A stretch of 59,180 bases of DNA from Butyrivibrio sp. CAG:318. GTDB lineage: Bacteria; Bacillota; Clostridia; Lachnospirales; Lachnospiraceae. The stretch is from assembly GCA_000431815.1 (NCBI GenBank), contig FR889230.1, positions 1 to 59,180 of the forward strand, given 5' to 3'. The translations under genes were made by a program, and so were the position numbers. Shown piece after piece: positions 8,753 through 17,284 of this stretch. Under the pieces are notes generated by a model that saw only the letters and a program-made list of their open reading frames with translations, made no database searches and was not told the DNA's origin. How positions within the stretch are numbered: the stretch's first letter is position 1; each line of letters opens with the position of its first letter.

Positions 8753-10627
8753 CTATTTCTTAAGTCTTAATGCTCTCGTTGCATTAACTACTGCGATAAC
8801 CATAACTCCTACATCGGCAAATATGGCAATCCACATATTGGCAATGCCGAGTGCACCAAGAACAAGGCACACAAGCTTTATGGCAAGTGCAAATACTATA
8901 TTTTCTTTAACAATCCTCAATGTCTTGATTGCAATTCTCATTGCGAGCGATATTTTAGCCGGGTCATCATCCATAAGTACAACATCTGCCGCCTCTATTG
9001 CCGCATCCGATCCGAGTGCTCCCATCGCTATACCTATATCGGCTCTCGACAGCACCGGTGCATCATTAATACCATCACCTACAAAAGCAACTTTTTCCTT
9101 CGGGTTCTTGTTTTCAATAAGTTTTTCAACTTCTGCAACTTTATCTGCCGGAAGAAGTTCACTTTTTACAATATCAATGCCTATTTCCGCTGCTACTCTG
9201 TCGGCCGCAGCTTTGGAGTCTCCTGTAAGCATTACTGTCTTTATATTCTGGTTCTTAAGACCTTCTATTGCCTGTTTCGTTGTCGGTTTGATTACATCCG
9301 AGATTACAATACATCCGGCATATTTGTCATCTATGGCAACATAAACTACAGTACCGTCATTATGTTCATTGATAACTTGAACGCCTATTTTATTCATTAA
9401 TTTAAGATTACCGGCATATACCTTGTGGCCGTCCACAACGGCACTTACTCCGTGTCCGGCAATTTCTTCTATACCGCTTACCTTATCCGCATCGATTTTA
9501 TTACCGTATGCATTCTTAAGGCTTAAGCTTATCGGATGGCTTGACGCATTCTCCGCATATGCCGCATACTCAAGAAGCTCATGGCTGTCAAATCCGTTTT
9601 CCGCAAAAACACCGTTTACTTCAAACACTCCCTTGGTAAGCGTGCCTGTTTTATCAAATACTACATATCCCGTTGAAGCAAGTGCTTCAAGGTAATTGGA
9701 ACCCTTAACCAGTATTCCGTTGGTTGATGCACATCCGATTCCGCCAAAGAAACTAAGAGGAATGGATATAACAAGCGCACAAGGACAGCTTATTACCAGG
9801 AATGTAAGTGCCCTGATAACCCACTTCTGCCATTCAGGCGAAACCCCGATAATAAGGGATACAAGCGGCGGAAGTATTGCCAGTGCAAGCGCACTGTAAC
9901 ATACTATCGGCGTGTAATATTTAGCAAATCTTGTTATGAAGTTCTCAGACCGTGATTTCTTCATGCTCGAATTTTCAACCATGTCAAGAATCTTTGAAAC
10001 GGTTGACTCACCGAATTCCTTGGTCGTCCTTACCTTAATAACTCCCGTGAGATTTATGCAGCCGCTTATGATTTCATCTCCGCATGCGATTTCACGAGGC
10101 ACGCTCTCTCCCGTAAGGGCGCTTGTATTTAGTGTCGAACTGCCACCGGTAACCACACCGTCAATAGGAACCTTCTCACCCGGGTTTACTATGATTTCCG
10201 TTCCTATTTCCACATCATCAGGATCGACTCTCTCAAGATTACCGTCAACCATGACATTAGCATAGTCAGGTCTGATATCCATCAGGGCAGCGATATTTTT
10301 TCTGCTCTTTCCAACGGCGCAGGACTGGAAAAGTTCACCTACCTGATAGAAAAGCATAACGGCAACGCCTTCCCTGAATTCTTTCAATCCTATGGCTCCA
10401 ATCGTTGCTATAGCCATAAGGAAATTTTCGTCGAAAACCTGACCTTTTAAGATTCCTTTTACTGCTTTTCTTAAGATATCGTATCCAATAACAAGATATG
10501 GTATCAGATATAATATTCCTTCAAGCCACCATGGCATATCGGCAAATTCAGATACAATCCATATCGCCGCAAGCAGAACCGCCGATATTATTATTCGGTA
10601 TAATACATTTTTCTGTTTTGCTGTCAT
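8753..10627 (-). CDS. P1B-type heavy-metal ATPase (Zn/Cd/Pb type)
   Basis: This 624-residue transporter has the metal-site motif CPC at 281-283 (ISCPCALVIS), the phosphorylation motif DKTGT at 325-329, TGES at 172-175 and GDGIND near the C-terminus. In the family these pump Zn, Cd, Pb or Co out of the cell. It has no N-terminal HMA domain of its own. A separate 72-residue HMA protein is encoded just upstream, and an ArsR repressor heads the operon, as in cad/znt systems. The metal cannot be fixed from sequence, but the repressor's alpha-5-type site favours Zn or a similar divalent ion. Confidence 0.93.
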   Translation of the reverse strand: MTAKQKNVLYRIIISAVLLAAIWIVSEFADMPWWLEGILYLIPYLVIGYDILRKAVKGILKGQVFDENFLMAIATIGAIGLKEFREGVAVMLFYQVGELFQSCAVGKSRKNIAALMDIRPDYANVMVDGNLERVDPDDVEIGTEIIVNPGEKVPIDGVVTGGSSTLNTSALTGESVPREIACGDEIISGCINLTGVIKVRTTKEFGESTVSKILDMVENSSMKKSRSENFITRFAKYYTPIVCYSALALAILPPLVSLIIGVSPEWQKWVIRALTFLVISCPCALVISIPLSFFGGIGCASTNGILVKGSNYLEALASTGYVVFDKTGTLTKGVFEVNGVFAENGFDSHELLEYAAYAENASSHPISLSLKNAYGNKIDADKVSGIEEIAGHGVSAVVDGHKVYAGNLKLMNKIGVQVINEHNDGTVVYVAIDDKYAGCIVISDVIKPTTKQAIEGLKNQNIKTVMLTGDSKAAADRVAAEIGIDIVKSELLPADKVAEVEKLIENKNPKEKVAFVGDGINDAPVLSRADIGIAMGALGSDAAIEAADVVLMDDDPAKISLAMRIAIKTLRIVKENIVFALAIKLVCLVLGALGIANMWIAIFADVGVMVIAVVNATRALRLKK

Positions 10628-10654
10628 ATCACATACCTCTTTTTCTATAAAGGA

Positions 10655-10873
10655 TTACAGGAAGATTTCGCAATCATCCTCAACTTTCTTACAGTTCTTG
10701 TATGCTTCTTTCATTACCGCATCCACATCAGCGCCATCCTCGAACTCAACTTTAAGTTTCAGTGTCATAAAACTCAATGCTGCATCCTTAACTCCTGCCG
10801 TAGCCTTAACTGCTTCTTCCATCTTGGCTGCGCAGTTAGCACAATCAACTTCTACACCGTATGTTTTCTTCAT
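10655..10873 (-). CDS. Stand-alone HMA-domain metallochaperone
   Basis: This 72-residue ferredoxin-like HMA protein carries C11 and C14 in the loop VDCANCAAK, the metal-binding CxxC of the family. It probably carries the metal to, or regulates, the adjacent P1B ATPase, which lacks this domain. AGGAG lies upstream of the ATG. It sits between the ArsR gene (28 bases) and the ATPase gene (27 bases), so all three form one operon. Confidence 0.9.
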   Translation of the reverse strand: MKKTYGVEVDCANCAAKMEEAVKATAGVKDAALSFMTLKLKVEFEDGADVDAVMKEAYKNCKKVEDDCEIFL

Positions 10874-10901
10874 AATATCAAATCTCCTTTTAATAAATTA
10901 A

Positions 10902-11252
10902 TTATTCTTCAACATGTTCCATTCCCATGTTAAGTATATTTCTTACATGTTCATCATCAAGGGCGTATATCACGCTCTTTCCTTCTCTCCTGTATCTTAC
11001 CAGCTTCGCATCCTTAAGTATCTTAAGCTGATGGCTTACCGCCGACTGTCCCATTCCAAGAATCTGCGCAAGATCTCCGACACAAAGTTCACTTTCCACA
11101 AGTGCGTACAGGATTCGTATTCTCGTAGAATCTCCGAACACTTTAAAAAGTTCTGCTAGATCGTACAGCACTTCCTCTGCAGGCTGGTTATCCGTCACGC
11201 GTCTGGCAATATCTTCAATCTCTGTCTGTTCCTCATTCACTTCTGCCTGCAT
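10902..11252 (-). CDS. ArsR/SmtB-family metal-responsive repressor
   Basis: This 116-residue winged-helix protein has the recognition helix GQSAVSHQLKILK and the preceding LCVGDLAQ segment of CadC/CzrA-like repressors. The C-terminal helix carries D100, H102, H113 and E116 in the D-x-H-x10-H-x2-E spacing of an alpha-5 metal site, which in relatives senses Zn, Co or Ni. Metal binding would release it from the operator at 11296-11324, which it probably uses to control its own operon. It is the first gene of the metal efflux operon. Confidence 0.9.
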   Translation of the reverse strand: MQAEVNEEQTEIEDIARRVTDNQPAEEVLYDLAELFKVFGDSTRIRILYALVESELCVGDLAQILGMGQSAVSHQLKILKDAKLVRYRREGKSVIYALDDEHVRNILNMGMEHVEE

Positions 11253-11295
11253 ATGTCCTCCTTTCCGAAACTTACGTTGATTTCAATTTCGTATC

Positions 11296-11350
11296 AACAT
11301 ATGTTCATCTGTTCATATGTTCATTATACATCATTATTGTTTGCTGTCAA
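11296..11350 (-). promoter_or_regulatory. Promoter and ArsR operator of the metal efflux operon
   Basis: On the minus strand TTGACA (11345-11350) and TATAAT (11323-11328) are 16 bases apart. Just downstream, GTTCAT (as read on the plus strand) occurs three times with an 8-base period at 11303, 11311 and 11319, alongside the palindrome AACATATGTT. ArsR-family operators usually contain TGAACA/TGTTCA half-sites, so this is a likely repressor site. Confidence 0.75.
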
Positions 11351-11361
11351 CACTTTTATTT

Positions 11362-11403
11362 AAAAAAATATCCCCACTACCGGCAATACGGTAATGAGGA
11401 TAT
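11362..11403 (-). terminator. Terminator after the LysR gene
   Basis: A 15-bp stem allowing two G-U pairs (ATATCCTCATTACCG with its partner) has a six-base loop. A run of T follows on the minus strand. Confidence 0.85.
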
Positions 11404-11423
11404 CTTTCTTGTGCAATTATCTT

Positions 11424-12323
11424 CTATGGTATATATCGCTTAATTGATTCCATGTAATAGCAGGCATACCGGCTCAGTATAGCCTCTTTACGCCTTACAA
11501 GGCCTATTCTCATATAATCATCTGTTTCAAGGGGCTTTGCAATTATATCCGGGCTGTTTAATTTATCATCTATTACACCGGAGCTGACTGTGAAACCATT
11601 AAGTCCTATTACAAGACTGAACAATGTGGCTCTGTCCCTTACCTGGATTATCTTTGGAAAGTCAAGCACACTTAAGAACTCTTCCGAGAAATAGAATGAA
11701 TTTCTGTCTCCCTGTTCATACACCAGATACGGGTATGCCTGCAATTCCTCTATAGTAACGGATTTATTTGATGCCAGCGGATGTTTCCGGCATATGAACA
11801 CATGCGGTCCGGCGACAAAAAGTTCTTCAAAAATAAGGTCATTTTTCCTGATGAGTTTGGTGATGACCTCCTCGTTATGTTCTGACAGATACAGTATTCC
11901 AAGTTCACTCCTGCCCTGCGCTACATCATCGATTATCTCACCGGTCTGTGTCTCCCTTAATATGAAGCTGTACTTATCAGCATCAAACTCATTAACCGTG
12001 TCCACGAACGCATTTACCGCAAATGAATAATGCTGGCATGATACAGAGAATTTGGGATCTCTCTTATTATTGACGCCAAAGTGTTCTTTCATAATATCCG
12101 CCTGCTCAAGAAGCATTCTGGCATATGATAAAAGTTCTTCGCCATCGCGTGTTACGGTGACACCCTTTTTCGTTCTCACAAAAATTTTAACGCTCATTTC
12201 TTTTTCCAGATTACTTATCGAAGCACTGAGGCTCGGCTGTGATATAAAAAGTTCACCCGCGGCCTCAGTCATGTTTCCGCATTCGGCCGTCTTCACAAGG
12301 TATGTAAGCTGCTGTAATGTCAT
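11424..12323 (-). CDS. LysR-family transcriptional regulator
   Basis: This 299-residue protein has the N-terminal LysR helix-turn-helix (GNMTEAAGELFISQPSLSAS, about residues 16-35), followed by a two-lobed periplasmic-binding-like effector domain. No metabolic operon is divergently transcribed next to it; the upstream gene encodes a DUF4234 protein and is separated by a terminator. The target genes therefore cannot be guessed from context. GGAGGC lies upstream of the start. Confidence 0.88.
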   Translation of the reverse strand: MTLQQLTYLVKTAECGNMTEAAGELFISQPSLSASISNLEKEMSVKIFVRTKKGVTVTRDGEELLSYARMLLEQADIMKEHFGVNNKRDPKFSVSCQHYSFAVNAFVDTVNEFDADKYSFILRETQTGEIIDDVAQGRSELGILYLSEHNEEVITKLIRKNDLIFEELFVAGPHVFICRKHPLASNKSVTIEELQAYPYLVYEQGDRNSFYFSEEFLSVLDFPKIIQVRDRATLFSLVIGLNGFTVSSGVIDDKLNSPDIIAKPLETDDYMRIGLVRRKEAILSRYACYYMESIKRYIP

Positions 12324-12335
12324 TTGTGCCTCCTA

Positions 12336-12366
12336 TTTAAAAAGGGACTGTATACCACAGTCCCTT
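12336..12366 (-). terminator. Terminator after the DUF4234 gene
   Basis: AAGGGACTGT and ACAGTCCCTT form a 10-bp stem with a 5-base loop, followed by TTTTTAA on the minus strand. Confidence 0.85.
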
Positions 12367-12378
12367 AGTTCCTATGTA

Positions 12379-12909
12379 TTAAAGCATTCTTGCCAGCTTA
12401 TTCAGATCGTTCTGCATCATTGCATATGATACGATGGAAAGGCCGAGAAGATTAAGAATAAGATAAAGTACACTGTTGTCTGTAATCTGTATACCTCTTC
12501 TTGCTGCTTCTTCGGAAATCTTTTTGCCTCTTGTATATACCCAGTAAACATTGTAATATGGTACAAGCATAAGGAGAAGGTATTCTCCTATCATATCGCT
12601 TGTGTCATTGGCAAGCATTCTGATTTTCTTAATCATATTATACATCCAGAACCACATGTAAATCGAACATGTAACAAATGTAAGGATTATGCAGACAGCA
12701 ACATTTTTCTCTTCACGGAATTCGTTAGGCATCGGTCCGTTATATCCCTGATTATAATTCTGATTGTAGTTGTTGTACTGATTATAGCCCTGATTGTAAT
12801 TCTGGTTTGGCTGGCCGTTATATCCCTGGTTGTAATTCTGGTTTGGCTGGCCGTTATATCCCTGGTTGTAATTCTGGTTTGACTGGCCGTTGTTGTTCTG
12901 ATTGTCCAT
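12379..12909 (-). CDS. DUF4234 membrane protein with Asn/Gln/Tyr-rich repeats
   Basis: This 176-residue protein starts with a low-complexity region (about 1-60) built from 12-residue repeats of the form NQNYNQGYNGQP. A DUF4234 domain follows with about three to four membrane spans (about 69-92, 108-126, 145-165). Function of the domain is unknown. The ATG at 12909 has AGGAGG upstream; an in-frame ATG six codons earlier does not. The gene begins 24 bases after gltX and ends at a strong terminator, so it is the last gene of the gltX unit. The repeat DNA is nearly identical from copy to copy. Confidence 0.8.
   Translation of the reverse strand: MDNQNNNGQSNQNYNQGYNGQPNQNYNQGYNGQPNQNYNQGYNQYNNYNQNYNQGYNGPMPNEFREEKNVAVCIILTFVTCSIYMWFWMYNMIKKIRMLANDTSDMIGEYLLLMLVPYYNVYWVYTRGKKISEEAARRGIQITDNSVLYLILNLLGLSIVSYAMMQNDLNKLARML
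12791..12890. repeat. 36-bp tandem repeats coding for the DUF4234 N-terminus
   Basis: Two near-perfect 36-bp units (12791-12826 and 12827-12862) and a partial third (12863-12890) differ at very few positions. Each codes for 12 residues, so copy changes keep the frame. Confidence 0.85.
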
Positions 12910-12933
12910 ATTATCCTCCTTTTTCCACACCCG

Positions 12934-14598
12934 TTAATCCAGTGTCTCTATAGCTGCATTTATGTGGGCACGCATATCATCTTCACCTATAATATGGATT
13001 ATCGTCCATAAATCAGGTGTATTGGCTTTTCCGGTAACTGCTATTCTTACCATCTCTGCCACATCCGATATACTTCCCTTGTAATTATCAGGTTCAGCCT
13101 TGTATGCCTTCATGTCGGCAGCAAAACCGAATTTACCTGCAATCACCTTAAGATTATCAAACCAAGCCTGATTATCGGCTTCATGTGAATATGTCGCAAG
13201 ATATTCTTTAAGAACATCCTTTGTAAGCTGTGCATCAAGCTTGAATCCGTCCTTTTCCTCGGATTCTGAAGTTCCGAAGAAGTAACCGATAAGTTCCATA
13301 ATCTGTCTTGCATATATGAAATCTTTTCTGCGGCGTTTCATGCCGATTCCCATGTAAAGTCTGAGCACTGCAAGCATCTTTTCCCTGTCGGCAAACCATA
13401 TCGCAGCTTTCTCCGGCTCATTCTCCACAGCCCATTCATGAAGGAAATCATACATCTCATCCTCCGAGAGGCGCGCAAGTTCGTTTTTACATATATTATG
13501 AAGCTTATCTTTATCAAAAAGTGCACCGGACTGGCTCATCTTCTCGATTGAAAACGGAAATTCATTAATATCCTTATCCGGGAATTTCTCATACCACTCC
13601 TCAAAGTTTGAATTGAGCAATGTAAGAAGATATACCTTCATGGTTCTCGGATGATAGCCGTCCTTACGGTAATAATCAAGTGAAAGCTCCGGATCTTTTC
13701 TCTTGGAGAGCTTACGCTTGCCACCGGTCTCTTCATCAAACTTCATAAGGTGGGCCGTATGTCCGTACGCCGGCATCTTAAAGCCGAGTACATGGAAAAG
13801 CTCATAGTGTGTAGGAACCGACGCAAGCCACTCACCGCCTCTGATAACAGTAGTCGTTCTCATAAGATGATCGTCTATTGCATGCGCAAAATGATATGTC
13901 GGTACTCCGTCTCTCTTAAGAAGCACAATGTCATGAATGTTCTCAGGAAGCTTGATTTCTCCCATAATGCTGTCCACGAAAGTGATTTCCTTATCCGGAC
14001 TTCCCTGCGAGCGGAGTCTCAATACATAGGTCTCTCCTGCATCTATTCTTCTCTTAATCTCATCGAAGCTTAAATCACGGCAATGAGCATATTTGCCGTA
14101 ATATCCCGTAAGAACCTTGTCAGCTTCCTGTTCAAGCCTTACTTTCTCAAGCTCTTCCTCGGTACAAAAGCACGGATATGCAAGCCCTCTCTCTACAAGG
14201 CTCTTGGCATATGCGTGATAAATCTCGACACGCTGGCGCTGGAAATAAGGACCGTATGCATTCTGTGGCGCATCATCCGGAAAGCCTGCTCCCTCGTCAA
14301 ATTCTATGTCAAAATATCTCAAAACATTAATAATAGTCTCAACTGCACCATCTACCTTACGCTTCTCATCCGTATCTTCTATTCTTAAATAGAACACGCC
14401 TCCGTTACGATGTGCTATTCTCTCATCAGCGAGTGCGCTGTAAAGGTTACCGAGGTGTATGAATCCTGTAGGACTCGGTGCCATACGTGTAACCTGTGCC
14501 TTGGAAGGAAGTTTTCTATACGGAAACTTTTCCTCATAATATTCCGGTGTCTTATCTACATCCGGGAAAAGTAATTGTGCTAATTGTGCGTTATCCAT
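12934..14598 (-). CDS. gltX: Glutamyl-tRNA synthetase
   Basis: This 554-residue class I synthetase charges tRNA with glutamate. It shows the HIGH-type motif as HLG at 48-50 (PSPTGFIHLGN), the KMSKS-type loop KLSKR at 296-300, and the catalytic-domain segment LRIEDTD. At 554 residues it is longer than the roughly 480-residue enzyme of many bacteria, the extra length being mainly C-terminal. The ATG at 14598 has GGAGG upstream; the in-frame ATG at 14610 lies before that site. In B. subtilis gltX heads the cysE-cysS cluster, but here it is about 30 kb away from it and sits after the GTPase-NYN gene. Confidence 0.95.
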   Translation of the reverse strand: MDNAQLAQLLFPDVDKTPEYYEEKFPYRKLPSKAQVTRMAPSPTGFIHLGNLYSALADERIAHRNGGVFYLRIEDTDEKRKVDGAVETIINVLRYFDIEFDEGAGFPDDAPQNAYGPYFQRQRVEIYHAYAKSLVERGLAYPCFCTEEELEKVRLEQEADKVLTGYYGKYAHCRDLSFDEIKRRIDAGETYVLRLRSQGSPDKEITFVDSIMGEIKLPENIHDIVLLKRDGVPTYHFAHAIDDHLMRTTTVIRGGEWLASVPTHYELFHVLGFKMPAYGHTAHLMKFDEETGGKRKLSKRKDPELSLDYYRKDGYHPRTMKVYLLTLLNSNFEEWYEKFPDKDINEFPFSIEKMSQSGALFDKDKLHNICKNELARLSEDEMYDFLHEWAVENEPEKAAIWFADREKMLAVLRLYMGIGMKRRRKDFIYARQIMELIGYFFGTSESEEKDGFKLDAQLTKDVLKEYLATYSHEADNQAWFDNLKVIAGKFGFAADMKAYKAEPDNYKGSISDVAEMVRIAVTGKANTPDLWTIIHIIGEDDMRAHINAAIETLD

Positions 14599-14665
14599 TT
14601 CATCCTCCATAATAACTGTAACTTATTTGATTATTGCATTACTGCCATAAAACGTCAATATATTT

Positions 14666-17281
14666 TTACAAATTAAGCCATTCGCCGAGATAAGTCCTGT
14701 TGCTTTCGCGGCTGCCGTCACTGTAACTCCTAAGGTGCTCATCGCATACTCTTTTGACTTCTTTTTCAAATTCCCTCGAGGAAATCAGCCGGCATCCCTC
14801 ACCGCGGATTATGATCTGCTCCAGACCATCCGAGGTGACAACGGTTATGTCATATCTGGCTCCGTTTTCATGTGCAAATTCTTCTATATATCTGTCCGCT
14901 GTCTGCGCTTCCCTGGTATATACCACATGAATGTTATTAACGTCAAGGTGTTCCGTGTCATGGCCTTTGATTCTGTAGGCATCAAATACCACAATCACAT
15001 CTGCACTTACCGCGGCTTTATAATTGCACATGATGTCCATAAGCCGGTCTCTCGCACTGTCGATATTCTGCGCTGCCAGTTCATTTAATTCTTTCCAGGC
15101 AAAAATAACATTATACCCGTCAACCAGAAGATACGGCTTACGCACCGCACTGCCTTTATATGTTCTGGTAACAGGCGATGATGTATGCGTGCGTTTCCCG
15201 TAAAGCCCCCGGTGCGATGATGACTTAGGTGCACTGTTTGAGCCACCGCTTTTAGCTATGATATCATCTATTTCTTCGGTACCTATCGACAAATCTATCT
15301 GCCCTCTGACATCAGACCTGTAAGTATCAGGAATTATAATATCAAAATCCGTTTCCTCATCCTGTACATGCATATGAGCATCCGCCTCATACCACGGAAC
15401 CACATACCCCGCTCCATGTGCACAGAAAACAGAATCCGCAGTGTTAACGGTATCGCTCTCCGGATCATACCCGGAAGCTTCTATTACTTCCGATTCATTA
15501 TGGCAATAATCGTATCCGTCAAGCGAAAATTCTATCTTACCCTTGCCGTGTGTATACGACATGAGTACCGAGGCGTATTCCATCAGCCCGGACACAGGTG
15601 CCCGTCCGCACAATACCGTTATTGCACCGTCATTTTCCACCGGCTCCGCCATGCCGCTCATCTGCATTACATCTGTCATTGCCCGTCCTACGCATTCATT
15701 CGGAAGCTCCATCCTGAATCTGTAATAAGGTTCAAGCAGTCTGCTCTTTGCCTTCATCAGCCCCTGTCTTACAGCGCGATACACAGCCTGTCTGAAATCT
15801 CCGCCTTCGGTATGCTTAATGTGAGCTCTTCCCGAAACGAGCGTTATCTTAATATCGGTTATGGCAGCCCTTGTAAGGACACCTTTGTGCCTGCGTTCTG
15901 CAAGATGAGTGAGAATAAGCCGCTGCCAGTTACGGGCCAGAACTTCCTCACTGCATTCAGTATCAAAAACCATGCCGCTTCCGCGTGCACCCGGTTCAAG
16001 CCTTAGATGTACCTCCGCATAATGCCTTAACGGTTCAAAATGTCCGCTTCCCATTACCGTGTCATCAATTGTTTCTTTATATACTATGTGTCCCCTGCCA
16101 AGCGACACCTCAAGTCCGGTACGCTCTTTAACCAGATTAATCAGGATTTCCGCCTGCACAGGTCCCATTACTTTTACATTGATTTCCCTGCTGTCGTTAT
16201 TGAATCTGACTTCCAGTTCAGGATTAGCCTGCCCTATCCTTGCAATTTCAGGATACACCTCCCTCGCATCCGCCCCCTCTGGCAGAATCATCTTATATGT
16301 TATTACCGGCACAAGATTTGCCTCAAAAACTGCCTGTTCCTGACCGAACACATCTCCTGTATCAGACTCAGTCAATCCGCCAACCGCACATACCATTCCC
16401 GGTTCTGCTTCTGAAATGCTATTGTACCGTCCACCATTATAGACGCGTATCTCATTCACCTTGGCTTCCCAGCTTGTGCCGTCCGCATGCTTTCCGCGTA
16501 TCACATCCCTGACTCTTAACCGTCCTCCGGTTATCTTGATGTAAGTCAGTCTCTCACCGCGCTGTCCGTATGCTATCTTATATACCAGTCCGGAAAATTC
16601 ATCCGGATATTCCGGGCGGATTACCAGTTTTGACATGCACTGCATAAGATTATCAATACCGTCAAGTTTCAGCGCCGAGCCCATAAAACACGGAAAAATC
16701 AGCCGTCTGCTTACTGCTTTCGCAATATTCTCAGATACAATAGTTTCATGAGTCATAAATTCATCAAAAAGACTATCATCGCATAATGACACATCCTCAT
16801 AAGGTATGCCATCCGTGAAATCAATTATCCGGTCCGAAAGTTCCGCAGCCATTCCGTCAAGCACTGCTTTGCGGTCGGTATCGTCCCTGTCCATTTTATT
16901 GACAAAAACAAATGTCGGTATCCTGTAATTCTCAAGGAGGCGCCATAATGTCGCGGTATGACTCTGCACTCCGCGCGAACCATCGATTACTAACACCGCA
17001 TAGTCAAGAATCATAAGGCTTCTCTCCATCTCGGCTCCGAAATCCACATGCCCCGGCGTATCAATCAGTGTATATTCCACATCACCGTAATGTATGACTG
17101 CCTGCTTGGAAAAAACAGTAATCCCCCTGGCTCTTTCAATATCATAATTGTCCAGAAAAGCATCCTTGTTATCCACACGCCCCGGTCTGTCTATCGCACC
17201 GCTCTTATAAAGCAGTGCTTCGGTAAGCGTGGTCTTGCCCGCATCAACATGCGCAAGAATGCCCATAACAATTTTCTTCAT
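14666..17281 (-). CDS. TetM-like translational GTPase fused to a YacP/Rae1-like NYN nuclease
   Basis: This 871-residue protein has two parts. Residues 1 to about 640 resemble the ribosomal-protection GTPases (TetM/TetO, EF-G fold): G1 AHVDAGKTT, G3 DTPGH, G4 NKMD, then EF-G-like domains II-V. After a linker, residues 714-855 form a NYN (PIN-like) domain with D721 (VDGYN), D767 (FDAYR), D796 (TADRY) and D818 (TSDG) as the expected acidic site. In B. subtilis the YacP/Rae1 protein with this domain cuts mRNA in the ribosomal A site. The fusion suggests a factor that docks in the A site, displaces a blocker and cleaves the mRNA. It starts three bases after the sugar-kinase stop. Annotation as plain tetracycline resistance would be misleading. 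Confidence 0.88.
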   Translation of the reverse strand: MKKIVMGILAHVDAGKTTLTEALLYKSGAIDRPGRVDNKDAFLDNYDIERARGITVFSKQAVIHYGDVEYTLIDTPGHVDFGAEMERSLMILDYAVLVIDGSRGVQSHTATLWRLLENYRIPTFVFVNKMDRDDTDRKAVLDGMAAELSDRIIDFTDGIPYEDVSLCDDSLFDEFMTHETIVSENIAKAVSRRLIFPCFMGSALKLDGIDNLMQCMSKLVIRPEYPDEFSGLVYKIAYGQRGERLTYIKITGGRLRVRDVIRGKHADGTSWEAKVNEIRVYNGGRYNSISEAEPGMVCAVGGLTESDTGDVFGQEQAVFEANLVPVITYKMILPEGADAREVYPEIARIGQANPELEVRFNNDSREINVKVMGPVQAEILINLVKERTGLEVSLGRGHIVYKETIDDTVMGSGHFEPLRHYAEVHLRLEPGARGSGMVFDTECSEEVLARNWQRLILTHLAERRHKGVLTRAAITDIKITLVSGRAHIKHTEGGDFRQAVYRAVRQGLMKAKSRLLEPYYRFRMELPNECVGRAMTDVMQMSGMAEPVENDGAITVLCGRAPVSGLMEYASVLMSYTHGKGKIEFSLDGYDYCHNESEVIEASGYDPESDTVNTADSVFCAHGAGYVVPWYEADAHMHVQDEETDFDIIIPDTYRSDVRGQIDLSIGTEEIDDIIAKSGGSNSAPKSSSHRGLYGKRTHTSSPVTRTYKGSAVRKPYLLVDGYNVIFAWKELNELAAQNIDSARDRLMDIMCNYKAAVSADVIVVFDAYRIKGHDTEHLDVNNIHVVYTREAQTADRYIEEFAHENGARYDITVVTSDGLEQIIIRGEGCRLISSREFEKEVKRVCDEHLRSYSDGSRESNRTYLGEWLNL

Positions 17282-17284
17282 ATC

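Noticed and set aside
15368..16006. 212-codon plus-strand frame opposite the GTPase-NYN gene
   Set aside because: Shadow of a conserved gene; composition is His/Arg/Cys-rich and lacks any domain.
14666..17281. Plain tetracycline-resistance gene (tetM/tetO)
   Set aside because: The extra NYN domain, the chromosomal context next to gltX and the lack of mobile elements argue for a housekeeping rescue factor.
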